Below are positions 18,099 through 27,927 of a DNA stretch of 57,025 nucleotides, one piece after another; the first letter of the stretch is position 1, and every line of letters starts with the position of its first letter. The stretch comes from Verrucomicrobiia bacterium (GTDB taxonomy: Bacteria > Verrucomicrobiota > Verrucomicrobiia > Verrucomicrobiales > Akkermansiaceae): positions 1 to 57,025 of the forward strand of contig JAUIGV010000033.1 in NCBI GenBank assembly GCA_030432565.1. Reading direction: 5' to 3'. A model generated the notes under the pieces. That model saw only the letters and a list, made by a program, of their open reading frames with translations. It ran no database searches and had not been told where the DNA came from. Made by a program: the position numbers and the translations under genes.

Positions 18099-21000
18099 CT
18101 AACGCAACACCGCTTTTACCCGGAAAAAGCGTTTGCTGTCAGCCACCGCTGGCGTGACCAGGCGAACGGTGCGGATTACGGTTCCGTCGCCGTTCGGAGT
18201 GCTGGCCATTTCAACAATATCAGCCGGATCATCGCTCCAGTTCTGTAGATCGCTGGTTGTCTCGACAGATATCCTCACGTCATCGGCGGTTTCCCTCACG
18301 GTGTAGGTGAAGGTATCGTACAGGACGCCATCAACAACCATGAGCCTGGCACTGGCAGCACCCGTTTGGTCGGGATCGTTATCGCTGCTTCCAAGGGCAT
18401 GCTCAAGGAGGGCGTTGACCCCATCGCCATCAAGATCATCCCATGGGTTACCCGAAAGCAGACTGCCATCCGAACTTCCAGGTGTTCCGCCGGGAGCGAC
18501 ACTCGCTCTCCAATTGCCGGGCTTGGAGGGATCCGGATTGGTGGCGGGCGCGATAAGAACGATGCTGTAGCCCAGAGTGTCGGCCACCTCGGGCCAAGGT
18601 AATTTGTCGTTGTAGGTGAATTCCTTAATGGTGCCGTTTGAGGCGTCTTCGAGTTTCAGTCCTTCGCCTCCATTGCTCAAGCCGGTGGAGTTGGCAAAGA
18701 CTCCCGCAACTGGAAGTCCAGCACCATAGGCGCTTTCAAAAGCGATAAGATCCCGCACAACGAGCACACGACCGCCCGGAGCCAGGCTGGTGACAGAGCT
18801 ACCGGTGAAATCAAAGTCGATGCCATTGGTGAACCTCACTCCGTCCAGGTCAAGAGTTTCGGAACCACTCACGTTCATTAGTTCGACATACTCGGCCAGC
18901 CCGTCCGGCTCGGGATGGTACATAATTTCGGAAATAACGAGATGCCTTTGTTGGTCACTGGGATCGCCCACGTAGGAAGTGAAACTATTCTCCATACCAT
19001 GTTGATCCAGAAGCGTAAGCGATTCCCCCAGGTTGGAGAGGTGCCCTTTGAAGGGGCTGACCACAAAATGACCTTCCCCTCCGGTAGGACTGACCGTGCG
19101 GGAGCGGAACGCCTTGGCATCCGGGCTCAGATGGAGGGTCCAGCCAGCGGGAATAACGGTCCCGGCGGGAATCTCGAAATCGACTCCGCCCGTCACTTTC
19201 CAGTTGGAGATATCGACCGCGATACTGTTGTTGTTCACCAGTTCGATATACTCTTCATCCTGGTTCCCTGATATAGGATTGAATTCGATTGCTCCAAACT
19301 CGATCAAAGGCTCAACGCTGCCATTGGAATCAACAATCCCGCCATGCAACTCCGGCATAAAAATCAGGTCACGGCTTCCCAAGGACCGGTTCATGCCGTG
19401 AATGGCAAGGACGTTCGTCCCGGCCTGAAGTTCGCCCAATGACGAGCTGACATTCCAAGTATCGTAAACGAGAGGATCAGCTTCGGAGGAAGCGGTAGCG
19501 ATCGAGTTCCAGGCGGGGCTGGCCGGGGCCTTTTCCTCCGCGATCTTGGTGCCGTTGAGATAAACGATGAATCCATCGTCATACTTCATACGCAACTCCA
19601 TGGCCTGGTAGATGGAAGGGTCGGCTACATCGAATTCACAACGCATATAGACGGAGGAATGGGTACTTCCCATTGCACCTTCAATATCAGACCCGATCAG
19701 AGGTAGATACTTGGAGCTCGAATCGAATCCCACGCCCGTGGTTCCGGTGGTCCAGTTGGAGTCATTGAAATCAACATTCATCCAGATGTTGTCAACGGAG
19801 TCATCTTCAGGGACGAAGTGATTGACCGAAGCCCCGGCCCACAGAAGAGGTTCGTATATGATATTGAGCTGGCCAGTCTGTGGCTCGGGGATGGAATTCT
19901 GGGAATAAATAAAGGCTCTCCTTGGTGCCAAAAATTCGTCGCGCAAGCGCTGGACAGCTTCGGACATATCTTCGACATCGGGACTGCTGTTGGTGTAGGG
20001 GACGACCGTGGCGCCTCCCCCGTCAGCGTTATGCAGCCAGGAACCCCATTTTTCAAAGTCGAGCTGTGCGTCGGAGGGCACGATATCATCGGGATCGATC
20101 AGGGCGGAAAGCTCCTTCAGTCGACGTTCGTAATAGCGTTCTTCCATCGGCGTATCGGCCGGCTGAAGATAGAGGTCATGCAATGTTCGAACGCGGCGGT
20201 AGAACATGGCCCTCGTCGAGGGGCGACTGTAAAGCTGGGAAACAAGGCGACCGGCACTGCCAGTCTCGATAAAGCCGTTGGACTCCAAAAGGTTACTGAA
20301 GTAGTTGAACTGGGATCTCCAGTAGCGCCCTTGGGAGAGATCGAGATCCCAGGGAAGGAGAGCCCATTCGTCACTCTTGCCGGTATCGCGGTAAATATAC
20401 CAGTTCTTCCGGTGCATGTCAGTGTTCCGGATGACGGCAGCGGCGGCCATCATATTGACACACATGGGAATGTTGACGTTATCAAAGGTGAAGTCGTCCA
20501 ATTCAGTGCCACTTTTGGCAAGTCCATCGATCAAATCCTGGAGGTCGTCATTATTTTCGCTGCGCCGATTCTTCTTCTCGAATCCCATGTTGGCACTTCC
20601 CGTAAGAGTGTTGTTGTAGACCTTGTAGAGCGCACCCTCTTCATTGAGGCCCGCGCGTTTCAAATAAATATCGTCGGCGTCTTCGATGAAGTCAGCAGTG
20701 CTGAAAAATTCGGCGTTCTGTTGGACCCGGACCGTATAAGCGAAGTGGGCGTGCACGCCGGCATTGCGCATGATTTCGTAGCCCAGGACGTGGCGGACTT
20801 TTGACTTATCGGCCCAGTTGGTAATCAAGTCGATGTCCTTCGTCCGGGGAGCGTCTTCGCTCCATCTAAATCGCTGGCTCTTGTTGAAATCGATATTGTA
20901 GCTCTTCTTCGGAAATCCTCCCGTGGATTGACCGTGCCGGTTGAAGAAAACATTGTCGTAAAGTTCACCCAGGTAAAAAATCGCGCCACGGGTGCCGCCC

Positions 21001-22517
21001 GTTCCCGTGGCTGCCGCGGGGTTCTGGACGAACCATTCCACCACGCTGAGCTTGGTATTGATGGAGGGATCGACCGCAACGGTCCCGACATATTGGTGAG
21101 AATCGAGCGGATCCTTGAATGCAGGTGTTTTTGATTCCAATCCCAATTGGTCGCTTGCCTCAAACCTCCAGCGGATCATCTCTCCCGCGTCAAAGACATT
21201 ACCGGGAATCGCGGCGGTAAAGACGCCGTCATTCGCCAGAGTATCGGAGCCGATGCCATCGTCGTTCATGACAAGCATGTTTTCCGAACCGAACATGATT
21301 CGATAGAACATGGAGACCGATGTAACAGGCGATGCAACGGCCTCCATCTTTGCGGTAATGATGAGGTCTTGCCCGGCAATTGGTCTTTCGGGCTTATCCG
21401 TAAAATTGACAAAAAGTGGGCCAGCAGCCTGGCCGCTGGAATTGGGGAGGCCCGGTGTTGGCGAGTCAAAGAAGCCTTCACGTTGAGAGCCGGAAGTATC
21501 AACAACATCGGCGGTGAGCTCAGGGTAAATGAGGAAATCCGAACTGTTCGCCGAACGGTTGAGTCCGTGTATCGCGAGGATATTCACTCCCTCCACCACT
21601 TGCGTTGCGCCCGCCGTGGCATCGACCACGATTGGTGTGCTTGCCGTGATCGAGTCAGATCGCGATCCAGTGGCGTTGGAATTCCAGGTTAAGTCGCCAG
21701 GCTGGTTGTAACTCCCGGATCTCACTCCATTGATATAAGCCACAAAGCCATCATCACAATTCACGCTGAGGGAGAGCGATTGAATCTGTTCGTTCTCCGG
21801 GTTGTAAGTGAACGGGATGCGGATGTAACAACTGGCGTTAACAGACTGCATCTGTGGCTTGAGGGTCGCGTTTCCCAGGGCAGTATCGCCCACCAAGTCC
21901 AAAAGAACTCCCGAATCAAATCCAATTCCAGTAGTAGTTTGAGTCCAGGTAGCGTCATCAAAAAAAGACGGAAGTGCCTGCCAGGTATTGCCCAGTGAGT
22001 CATCCGCCGGCACAAGATACTTCGCCGGTTGGCTGCCGCTGATCAACTGTTTCCGGGTCACCGATCCGAAGGAATCTCTTCCATAAGATTGGTCCTCAAA
22101 CTGCAGAGGATAAGTGGAGCCAAATTCCGTAAGAACGGTCACAGCATCCGGTGCAACAAGAGCGAGATATCCGCCTTCCGCCGGTAGTTTGAAACTGGTG
22201 TGCAACTCGGCTTCAGGATCCGAGCGATCTTTGTCAGAAGCGAAAATGACAAGATAACCACCAGCCGGGATGGCGACTGCGGGAATCCGCCACTTATCAA
22301 GATTGGTCGCCCTGTCGGTGAGGAAGTAACCATCAAGGTCAACCTCGCTACCGTCGGGGTTATGAATTTCGATCCAGTCCGAAAAGTCGCCATCTTCATC
22401 GGCCAAGGTTGTATCGTTGGCGGCCATGAATTCGGAGATCACCGGTGCGGCATTGACAAAAAAGGAGCTAACCGCAAAGGCCAAGGCAAAGGAGAATGGA
22501 AATTTTTTAAGCTTCAT
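18099..22517 (-). CDS. Giant secreted lamin-tail/CotH-kinase-like protein
   Basis: 1472 residues. Signal peptide ~1-23 (FVNA before A-P-V-I-S-E-F). Order: lamin-tail domain (~25-140, S-D-W-I-E-I-H-N); galactose-binding-like module (~165-340, starting Y-L-V-P-A-D-D-S-L-G); Ig-like region (~360-480); CotH-like region (~495-860), with PKKSYNIDF, DIDLITNWADKS and the acidic A-L-L-P-W-D-L-D-L motif; a second Gal-binding-like module (~930-1090); two further lamin-tail domains (~1100-1340); C-terminal beta module ending R-F-F-R-V-K. CotH proteins of Bacillus spores are atypical secreted protein kinases whose D-x-D-type acidic residues bind the nucleotide; kinase activity here is inference. Two related but LamG-led proteins lie at 46-54.7 kb. 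It stands alone, convergent with the thioredoxin gene. Confidence 0.85.
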   Translation of the reverse strand: MKLKKFPFSFALAFAVSSFFVNAAPVISEFMAANDTTLADEDGDFSDWIEIHNPDGSEVDLDGYFLTDRATNLDKWRIPAVAIPAGGYLVIFASDKDRSDPEAELHTSFKLPAEGGYLALVAPDAVTVLTEFGSTYPLQFEDQSYGRDSFGSVTRKQLISGSQPAKYLVPADDSLGNTWQALPSFFDDATWTQTTTGIGFDSGVLLDLVGDTALGNATLKPQMQSVNASCYIRIPFTYNPENEQIQSLSLSVNCDDGFVAYINGVRSGSYNQPGDLTWNSNATGSRSDSITASTPIVVDATAGATQVVEGVNILAIHGLNRSANSSDFLIYPELTADVVDTSGSQREGFFDSPTPGLPNSSGQAAGPLFVNFTDKPERPIAGQDLIITAKMEAVASPVTSVSMFYRIMFGSENMLVMNDDGIGSDTLANDGVFTAAIPGNVFDAGEMIRWRFEASDQLGLESKTPAFKDPLDSHQYVGTVAVDPSINTKLSVVEWFVQNPAAATGTGGTRGAIFYLGELYDNVFFNRHGQSTGGFPKKSYNIDFNKSQRFRWSEDAPRTKDIDLITNWADKSKVRHVLGYEIMRNAGVHAHFAYTVRVQQNAEFFSTADFIEDADDIYLKRAGLNEEGALYKVYNNTLTGSANMGFEKKNRRSENNDDLQDLIDGLAKSGTELDDFTFDNVNIPMCVNMMAAAAVIRNTDMHRKNWYIYRDTGKSDEWALLPWDLDLSQGRYWRSQFNYFSNLLESNGFIETGSAGRLVSQLYSRPSTRAMFYRRVRTLHDLYLQPADTPMEERYYERRLKELSALIDPDDIVPSDAQLDFEKWGSWLHNADGGGATVVPYTNSSPDVEDMSEAVQRLRDEFLAPRRAFIYSQNSIPEPQTGQLNIIYEPLLWAGASVNHFVPEDDSVDNIWMNVDFNDSNWTTGTTGVGFDSSSKYLPLIGSDIEGAMGSTHSSVYMRCEFDVADPSIYQAMELRMKYDDGFIVYLNGTKIAEEKAPASPAWNSIATASSEADPLVYDTWNVSSSLGELQAGTNVLAIHGMNRSLGSRDLIFMPELHGGIVDSNGSVEPLIEFGAIEFNPISGNQDEEYIELVNNNSIAVDISNWKVTGGVDFEIPAGTVIPAGWTLHLSPDAKAFRSRTVSPTGGEGHFVVSPFKGHLSNLGESLTLLDQHGMENSFTSYVGDPSDQQRHLVISEIMYHPEPDGLAEYVELMNVSGSETLDLDGVRFTNGIDFDFTGSSVTSLAPGGRVLVVRDLIAFESAYGAGLPVAGVFANSTGLSNGGEGLKLEDASNGTIKEFTYNDKLPWPEVADTLGYSIVLIAPATNPDPSKPGNWRASVAPGGTPGSSDGSLLSGNPWDDLDGDGVNALLEHALGSSDNDPDQTGAASARLMVVDGVLYDTFTYTVRETADDVRISVETTSDLQNWSDDPADIVEMASTPNGDGTVIRTVRLVTPAVADSKRFFRVKAVLR

Positions 22518-22940
22518 AGCTGAGAATGACTCCCCGGAAAGCCGACGACATCAATGAGGGAAGTCAATGAGTGTGTGTTACGATATTCGCCAGAACAGCG
22601 TCCAGACTATCCCGTGTCGGTCTTTGCGTCTAGCATGGAAAACCCGCGAATTCCTGCGGCTAAAGATCTTGGTAACGCGGACCTGGAATCTACACCCTTG
22701 GATCATGAGATTCGCTTGAGTCTCCGGGTCTCACTAAAGAACGGCGTGGACCAGCGACTTTCTCTGCCGTAACACTGCCCACAACCGCCAAAACAAACCA
22801 CCATCCCAGCCTCTCTTCCTCCCGCCCCTCTCTTCTCCCACCTCCGCTCAGGGGAAATGTTCCCTGAGTCGAAAAAAAGAGCGGTGGTTGGTGGGCCGAA
22901 TCTTTCAGGATACAGGCGTCAAAACCAAAACCGACTTACT
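22518..22940. other. Region with no supported gene
   Basis: Upstream side of the giant CotH gene (minus strand). A 72-codon plus-strand frame at 22554-22772 has no start context, signal or recognisable sequence. No tRNA, terminator or repeat found. Confidence 0.5.
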
Positions 22941-23087
22941 ATGGTGGAATACCAAAAACTAAAAGATGCCTTCCTGCAAGGCGATGAAAAGCAAGGCGCA
23001 GAAATCTTTAATGAGATGATCCGCACATCAGTCCACCTCTCGAATCTTTTTCAGGTTCTGCATCTTGGATTACAAAAAAGTCGATAG
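22941..23087 (+). CDS. Possible 48-residue helical peptide
   Basis: A short frame starting ATG at 22941 encodes an amphipathic helix pattern (KLKDAFLQGDEKQGAEIF, N-E-M-I-R) that looks more protein-like than chance; an earlier ATG at 22857 would add an unconvincing Arg-rich leader. It could be a real small protein, the end of a decayed gene, or nothing. It ends 43 bp before the barrel gene start. No family recognised. Confidence 0.25.
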   Translation: MVEYQKLKDAFLQGDEKQGAEIFNEMIRTSVHLSNLFQVLHLGLQKSR

Positions 23088-23130
23088 AATCCTTTTCTCA
23101 CGCCGACTCATCCTGTTTAAGTATGGCACC

Positions 23131-24081
23131 ATGACAATTGTCGACACGTTCGTCTTCGCCACCACCCTCGGGCTCGCCTCTTTGCACGCCGGAGACTGGG
23201 CGCGGCCCATTTCGACCACCCCGGTTGAGGATTCGCAGCCCTTCTTCGGTGCCCCACAGCTCAGCTTCGGTCGGGGAGGATCTGCGTCAGACCTGCCCGG
23301 CTACACCTTCGGCACTGCTTTGTGGCTCCACCAATTCGACGCCGATTTCGACACTCTCGGCGGGGAGGTCGATGCCGATGACTTTTCGGTCTGGCTGCCG
23401 GTCGCTCCGCTCAACTTCGGCAACATGCATCTTGTCACGATGTTCAACTACCGGTCCACGCGGTTTAACACAAGCGTGCCGAACATGCTCACGGACGAGA
23501 CCCTCCACACCTTGCGGATGCCGGTCGTCCTACTCAACGACGCCTCCGAGGATTGGCTCTGGGGCGGCATGATCATGCCCTCTTTTTCCGGCGATCTCGG
23601 CAGCAGCGATAATTTCTCCATCGCTGCGGCGGTGGGAGCCGGATACGTATTCAGCCCCACCCTCAGAATCTTCGGTGGCGTCTACTACAGCCACGGATTC
23701 GACGACGACTTCCTCATTCCGGGCTTCATGTTCACGTGGCGCCCGACCCCAAAATGGGAGGCCTATCTCCTGGGCCCGATCGGCGGCGTGACTTATAGCA
23801 TTAATGACAGCTGGCTGATCTCGGTCTTTGGCCAGTATGATGCCCCGACCTGGCATGTGGATGCCGACGCCCTTGGTCCGGACCGTGACATCAAGGTCAG
23901 CAGCATGCGGGTTGGCCTCAAAGTCGAGCACCGCTTCAACGATCTCTGTTGGGCCTACCTCGCCGGTGGTCTGTCGTTTGCCCGGAACCTGGAAATTGAA
24001 GACCTGCAAAGCAACTCGCTTCAGGAAGACGATATCGATGCCGCTCCCTTCGTGCAGTTCGGTCTCAACCTAAGATACTAG
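23131..24081 (+). CDS. Outer-membrane beta-barrel protein (DUF6268-like)
   Basis: 316 residues. The ATG at 23131 gives a short signal peptide ending L-H-A-G-D. The rest shows alternating hydrophobic/polar strands with Gly and aromatic residues (VGAGYVFSPTLRIFGGVYYS, W-E-A-Y-L-L-G-P-I-G-G-V-T-Y), a regular barrel pattern. The C-terminus Q-F-G-L-N-L-R-Y ends in an aromatic residue, as for substrates of the BAM complex. The pattern resembles the DUF6268 barrel family found in this phylum, from memory only. Function is unknown; a pore or surface role is plausible. It is convergent with the MATE gene, 175 bp apart, with no clear terminator. Confidence 0.8.
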   Translation: MTIVDTFVFATTLGLASLHAGDWARPISTTPVEDSQPFFGAPQLSFGRGGSASDLPGYTFGTALWLHQFDADFDTLGGEVDADDFSVWLPVAPLNFGNMHLVTMFNYRSTRFNTSVPNMLTDETLHTLRMPVVLLNDASEDWLWGGMIMPSFSGDLGSSDNFSIAAAVGAGYVFSPTLRIFGGVYYSHGFDDDFLIPGFMFTWRPTPKWEAYLLGPIGGVTYSINDSWLISVFGQYDAPTWHVDADALGPDRDIKVSSMRVGLKVEHRFNDLCWAYLAGGLSFARNLEIEDLQSNSLQEDDIDAAPFVQFGLNLRY

Positions 24082-24256
24082 TGGCGTGTCCTCCTAAAAA
24101 TATCGGATGGCCCCACAGAAGCTTTTCGTGAGGACAAAGCGAAACCCTTTTGTGAATCGAAAGTCTCATCAAGGTGACAACGCGGCCATCGCGAAAAGAA
24201 GCGAGCGGACACGTGCCTTTAAAAGCAGAGACTCCCACTCGTTTCGTCCGGCTACG

Positions 24257-25603
24257 TTAAATACGGCCTGCCCGGCATCTGATCCCCGTCATTCGCCAGG
24301 CCCTCCGGCCCAGAAGCAAGGCTGCCACGATGAGCCCGATACTCAACCCCCACCAAATCCCTTCCACCCCAAATCCCTGCCGGAAGGCCAAGTCAATCCC
24401 AATTGGCATCCCAATCAGCCAGTGCGCCGTGAACATAATTAGCGCTGGCTTTTTCACATCGTCCATCCCCCGGAGCACGCCCGACGAAAGAACCTGCGAA
24501 TGATCCGCCACCTGAAAAATTGCGGCGATCGCCAAAAGTCCCACCACCATCGCCATCGGGCCTTCTTCTGTCAAAAATGACGCCGCCAGCGCTTCATCAA
24601 ACCACAAAAATACACCCACAAAGCTCAATGAAACCATCAAGCCCATCAGCCACCCGCTTACCACGATCGGCCTCATTCTCGTAAAATTTCCCGCTCCCTT
24701 CGCTTCTCCAATCTGCACGGTCAGCGCCATCGAAATCCCCAGCGGCACCATAAAAGTCGTCGCGACACACATCATCGCCACCTGATGCGCCGCCAGCGCA
24801 GCCGCTCCCAAGGTTCCAATCAAAAGAGCGGCTGCAATGAAAGCGCTCATTTCCGCCGAAACCTGTAAACTCGCCGGCCAGGCAATCTTCCAAAATTCTG
24901 CCAACTCTTTCCGCTCCGGCTTCAAGAACCAACGGTGTGGCGACCATTCCTTCAGATCCGGGCTAAAGCGACACCAAACCATGACCCCGATCATGCTGGC
25001 CAAACGCGCCAGCAAGGTCGCCAACCCCGCCCCCTCCAGCCCCATCTCCGGAGCACCCCAGTTTCCGTCAATCAACAACCAATTGAGGAACACATTCAGC
25101 CACACCCCGGCAAAGATAATCCAAAACACCGGCCACGGCCTCGCCATACCATCCGAGTGGTTCTTTACCGCCATGCTCACAATCGCCGGCGTCATCGAAA
25201 CACTCACCAAGATGAAAAAAACCGGCAGGCGTTCGACCACCTCGGGAGCCTGCCCCAATACTGGCAACAAGGGCATACTCAACCAACTAAGTACAAAAGT
25301 CGCGGCACCGAGAACCAAGCTTAGCAAAAAACCATCTCGCAAACCAGACTTCGCCTTCTGCCGGTCATCCGCGCCCCTCGCCTGGGACACCTTCACCGAA
25401 ACCGCAATCCCGATCCCAATTCCTACCATCAAGGGCAGATGCAAAATCGAATGAGCCAAGGTCGCCGCAGCCAGCTCCACCGTCCCGATCTTCCCGATCA
25501 TATAGGTATCAACCAGGCCCATCAGCATTTGGCTGACCTGCCCGGCCATCAGGGGCAGCGCGAGAACCAAGGTCGCCCGCCCCTCGCGAACGATAGAACT
25601 CAT
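24257..25603 (-). CDS. MATE-family efflux transporter
   Basis: 448 residues with about 12 membrane segments and the MATE N-lobe pattern: ALPLMAGQVSQMLMGLVDTY, M-I-G-K-I-G-T-V-E-L-A-A, and a second lobe starting I-A-W-P-A-S-L-Q-V-S-A-E. MATE proteins use Na+ or H+ gradients to expel organic cations or secreted metabolites across the inner membrane. The ATG at 25603 is chosen over a TTG at 25630 because typical members begin just before the R-E-G-R-A-T-L helix. Third gene of a tight minus-strand cluster with a membrane protein and a metallophosphoesterase; the substrate is not evident. Confidence 0.92.
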   Translation of the reverse strand: MSSIVREGRATLVLALPLMAGQVSQMLMGLVDTYMIGKIGTVELAAATLAHSILHLPLMVGIGIGIAVSVKVSQARGADDRQKAKSGLRDGFLLSLVLGAATFVLSWLSMPLLPVLGQAPEVVERLPVFFILVSVSMTPAIVSMAVKNHSDGMARPWPVFWIIFAGVWLNVFLNWLLIDGNWGAPEMGLEGAGLATLLARLASMIGVMVWCRFSPDLKEWSPHRWFLKPERKELAEFWKIAWPASLQVSAEMSAFIAAALLIGTLGAAALAAHQVAMMCVATTFMVPLGISMALTVQIGEAKGAGNFTRMRPIVVSGWLMGLMVSLSFVGVFLWFDEALAASFLTEEGPMAMVVGLLAIAAIFQVADHSQVLSSGVLRGMDDVKKPALIMFTAHWLIGMPIGIDLAFRQGFGVEGIWWGLSIGLIVAALLLGRRAWRMTGIRCRAGRI

Positions 25604-25633
25604 CACGCGGTCATACCCCAATAGAGCCAAAGC

Positions 25634-26548
25634 TCAAGATTGAACCAAGGCTTCCAGGCGGGCCTGCTTTCGCTTCCTCCACATCAGCCACAAAAGCCAG
25701 AATGGAACCGCCCAGTGCGAAGTTCGAACCGCGGCTTCAACCATCCAGGGGTCCATCGCATTGTAGGGAAGAGTCTCATCGTAATACGCCAGAATACGCG
25801 CCAGAGCAGTGGCCCCGCCCCAGCAAAACATGTAAAATAGAGCCATCCACCGGGTCCGCGGCAGAATCAAAAACGGCACCACCACAAAATCAAGCCAACC
25901 CATGATCTTCAGGAAACGAAGACTCCCCTCCTCCGAAATCGATAAGATCTCCATCGTCATCATCTGGAAGTGCAAAGGAACGTTGTAATAACCCATCGCA
26001 TAGAGGCCATGCCCCACGAAGGTCACCGCCGCTGCAATCATGAGCAACCACCGGACGATGAAATCTCGTTTCGGAGCGAGCTGGGTCTTACGGCCCACAT
26101 GGATCAACAAGGCAACCGGAGTCACTATTTGCAGAACATGCTCCATCGCCATCCCCGACTGCATGTCTTTTCCCACCCAGCGGGAAAAGCTATCGAGAAT
26201 CAAAACCAAGGTCGCCGGAATCAAAAACCAACGCAACCAGCGAAGACGGGAAAAGCCCACAAGCCACGGAAGAAGAGCCGAAGCGATGAGAAACATCCCC
26301 AGCCGCTCAAGTGTCGGCGTGATCCACTCATCCGACGTCCGCGCGAAGTGACTCCAAGTCATCTCGTACTTCGCAAGAACCGGCGTCCACCACTTCTCCT
26401 GCCAAATCAGTTCCCGGATCGGACTATCCCAGTGCCAGGTCAGCCAGCCCCGGGCCAGAAAAGTGACACTGACAATCAACTGCAGGATTGCCAGAGTGAG
26501 ACGGTCAAGCCATGTCCCCTTTTCAGACTCTTCTGAAGAAGTCTTCAC
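25634..26548 (-). CDS. Polytopic membrane protein of unknown function
   Basis: 304 residues with some seven or eight hydrophobic segments (for example LAILQLIVSVTFLARGWLTW, MFLIASALLPWLVGF, WLLMIAAAVTFVGHGLYAMG), very Trp-rich, with a basic C-terminal tail (W-R-K-R-K-Q-A-R). Not recognised; the F-V-G-H-G-L-Y-A helix resembles small integral proteins of the DoxX/HXXEE sort, but I cannot assign it. GTG start at 26548, 5 bp after the stop of the phosphoesterase gene and 30 bp before the MATE start, so co-transcription of all three is likely. Confidence 0.8.
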   Translation of the reverse strand: MKTSSEESEKGTWLDRLTLAILQLIVSVTFLARGWLTWHWDSPIRELIWQEKWWTPVLAKYEMTWSHFARTSDEWITPTLERLGMFLIASALLPWLVGFSRLRWLRWFLIPATLVLILDSFSRWVGKDMQSGMAMEHVLQIVTPVALLIHVGRKTQLAPKRDFIVRWLLMIAAAVTFVGHGLYAMGYYNVPLHFQMMTMEILSISEEGSLRFLKIMGWLDFVVVPFLILPRTRWMALFYMFCWGGATALARILAYYDETLPYNAMDPWMVEAAVRTSHWAVPFWLLWLMWRKRKQARLEALVQS

Positions 26549-26553
26549 CCTGC

Positions 26554-27825
26554 TTAGTCCGCCGGAATTTCAAGAACTTCATCATCTCCGTTTGGAGCCC
26601 AGAGCTTGAGTCCCTCGGGGTTCTCATAGGGATTCCGAAGGTCAACCTCGCCGACCCGGGCCACGTTCTCAACCTTCACCGTCTTGTCAAAAATCGCCCC
26701 GGGTGTGACGAGAAGCCAATCGAAGCCATTGAACGCCGCCGCACCGACGGTCCAGGAATACTTGATATCCGCCCGACGAAGCGGAGCCCCCCAGCACCCC
26801 TCACCCAGATAAACCGTCGCCTTGGGATCATTCGGAGCCGCCTTGAAATCCTCGCCGTCTCCCGTGTAGGGCTTCAGTGGAAGAGTCCTCTTCATCACGT
26901 GCGAATCGGATTCCATAACCAGGTCAAAGCCCGCTTCATAAAAAGTGTCTGCCCATTTATAGGAATTTCGACCGAGCGGCTTCCCGCTGGTGTGAGGCCG
27001 CATCGGCTTGTGGTAACCCGCGACCAGATGAGTCACGCCCCTGCCATTCTTTTTCAGGTCCGACTGCAACCAGTTACCCTGTGCACCATCTGCCGGGATC
27101 TGACTGTTGAGAATATAATATCGAAAGAGGTCGTCTCCAATATTGAACGCGCCATACGTATCCCGGGGCGTCCCAAAATGACTCGGAATACTTTCAGGCC
27201 GCGCTTCATGGTTTCCCCGATGCGGCACGATCGGCAGAAGCCGCCCCTTGTCACCAATCGTAAGCTGCCAATCGTCAAGCCAGTCATTCCACTCCACGGC
27301 ATTGTCCTGATTGATCATGTCTCCGGTGAAAGACACAAAAAGGGGCGAGAGCTTCTTGCACATCATATTGGCCGCCTGCCGGATATCCCGGAAGTTCCGT
27401 GAGTCTCCCCCGCAGATAAAAGTGAAGGACTTCGGCTGATCCGGAGCCGTCCGAAAGTAGAAGAGCCGACTCACCCCCGCCTCATCGCCAAGGCACATGA
27501 AATACCAACTGTCCGGCTTGAGATTTTCCAAAGTCACCATGCAATTCCTCATCCCGTCATACTCCACCACCCGATCGACCTCCTTGCGATTGGCATACTT
27601 CGACTTCTCCCGCCCCTCGTTTTTCAAGCCGTAATAAAGAGTCGCCGGATCTCCCTCCAACTGGTTCCACACAAAAGTCGCCGTCGTCGTCGGGTCCTCA
27701 AACCACACCAGGCGATACTTCTCGGTCTTGGAGGTATTGGCATTGGTCGAAGCCGTCTGCGCCAAGGAGCATCCAACCGAGGCCACAAAGACAGCCAAAC
27801 CCGTCGTGAATTTCTTAAAGTTCAT
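26554..27825 (-). CDS. Secreted purple-acid-phosphatase-like metallophosphoesterase
   Basis: 423 residues. The ATG at 27825 gives a signal peptide ending C-S-L-A before Q23. Residues ~40-130 form a fibronectin-III-like domain as in purple acid phosphatases. The calcineurin-like metallophosphoesterase domain follows with its metal-binding blocks: G-G-D-S-R-N, F-T-G-D-M-I-N-Q-D-N, H-R-G-N-H-E-A, V-A-G-Y-H-K-P and E-S-D-S-H-V-M-K-R. Expected to hydrolyse phosphate esters in the periplasm using a two-metal centre; the specific substrate is unknown. First gene of a three-gene cluster and divergent (102 bp) from the PVC-type dehydrogenase gene, in a neighbourhood with two more putative phosphate-ester enzymes (32.2-34 kb). 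Confidence 0.9.
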   Translation of the reverse strand: MNFKKFTTGLAVFVASVGCSLAQTASTNANTSKTEKYRLVWFEDPTTTATFVWNQLEGDPATLYYGLKNEGREKSKYANRKEVDRVVEYDGMRNCMVTLENLKPDSWYFMCLGDEAGVSRLFYFRTAPDQPKSFTFICGGDSRNFRDIRQAANMMCKKLSPLFVSFTGDMINQDNAVEWNDWLDDWQLTIGDKGRLLPIVPHRGNHEARPESIPSHFGTPRDTYGAFNIGDDLFRYYILNSQIPADGAQGNWLQSDLKKNGRGVTHLVAGYHKPMRPHTSGKPLGRNSYKWADTFYEAGFDLVMESDSHVMKRTLPLKPYTGDGEDFKAAPNDPKATVYLGEGCWGAPLRRADIKYSWTVGAAAFNGFDWLLVTPGAIFDKTVKVENVARVGEVDLRNPYENPEGLKLWAPNGDDEVLEIPAD

Positions 27826-27927
27826 GCCCAAGTAGAGGTTCGAAAACTTCGATTTCAACTCTAAAAGCCCGACGCCCTCAAAACCTCAAGATTGATTCCC
27901 CCTCCCATCTCCCTACTCTGCCCCGCA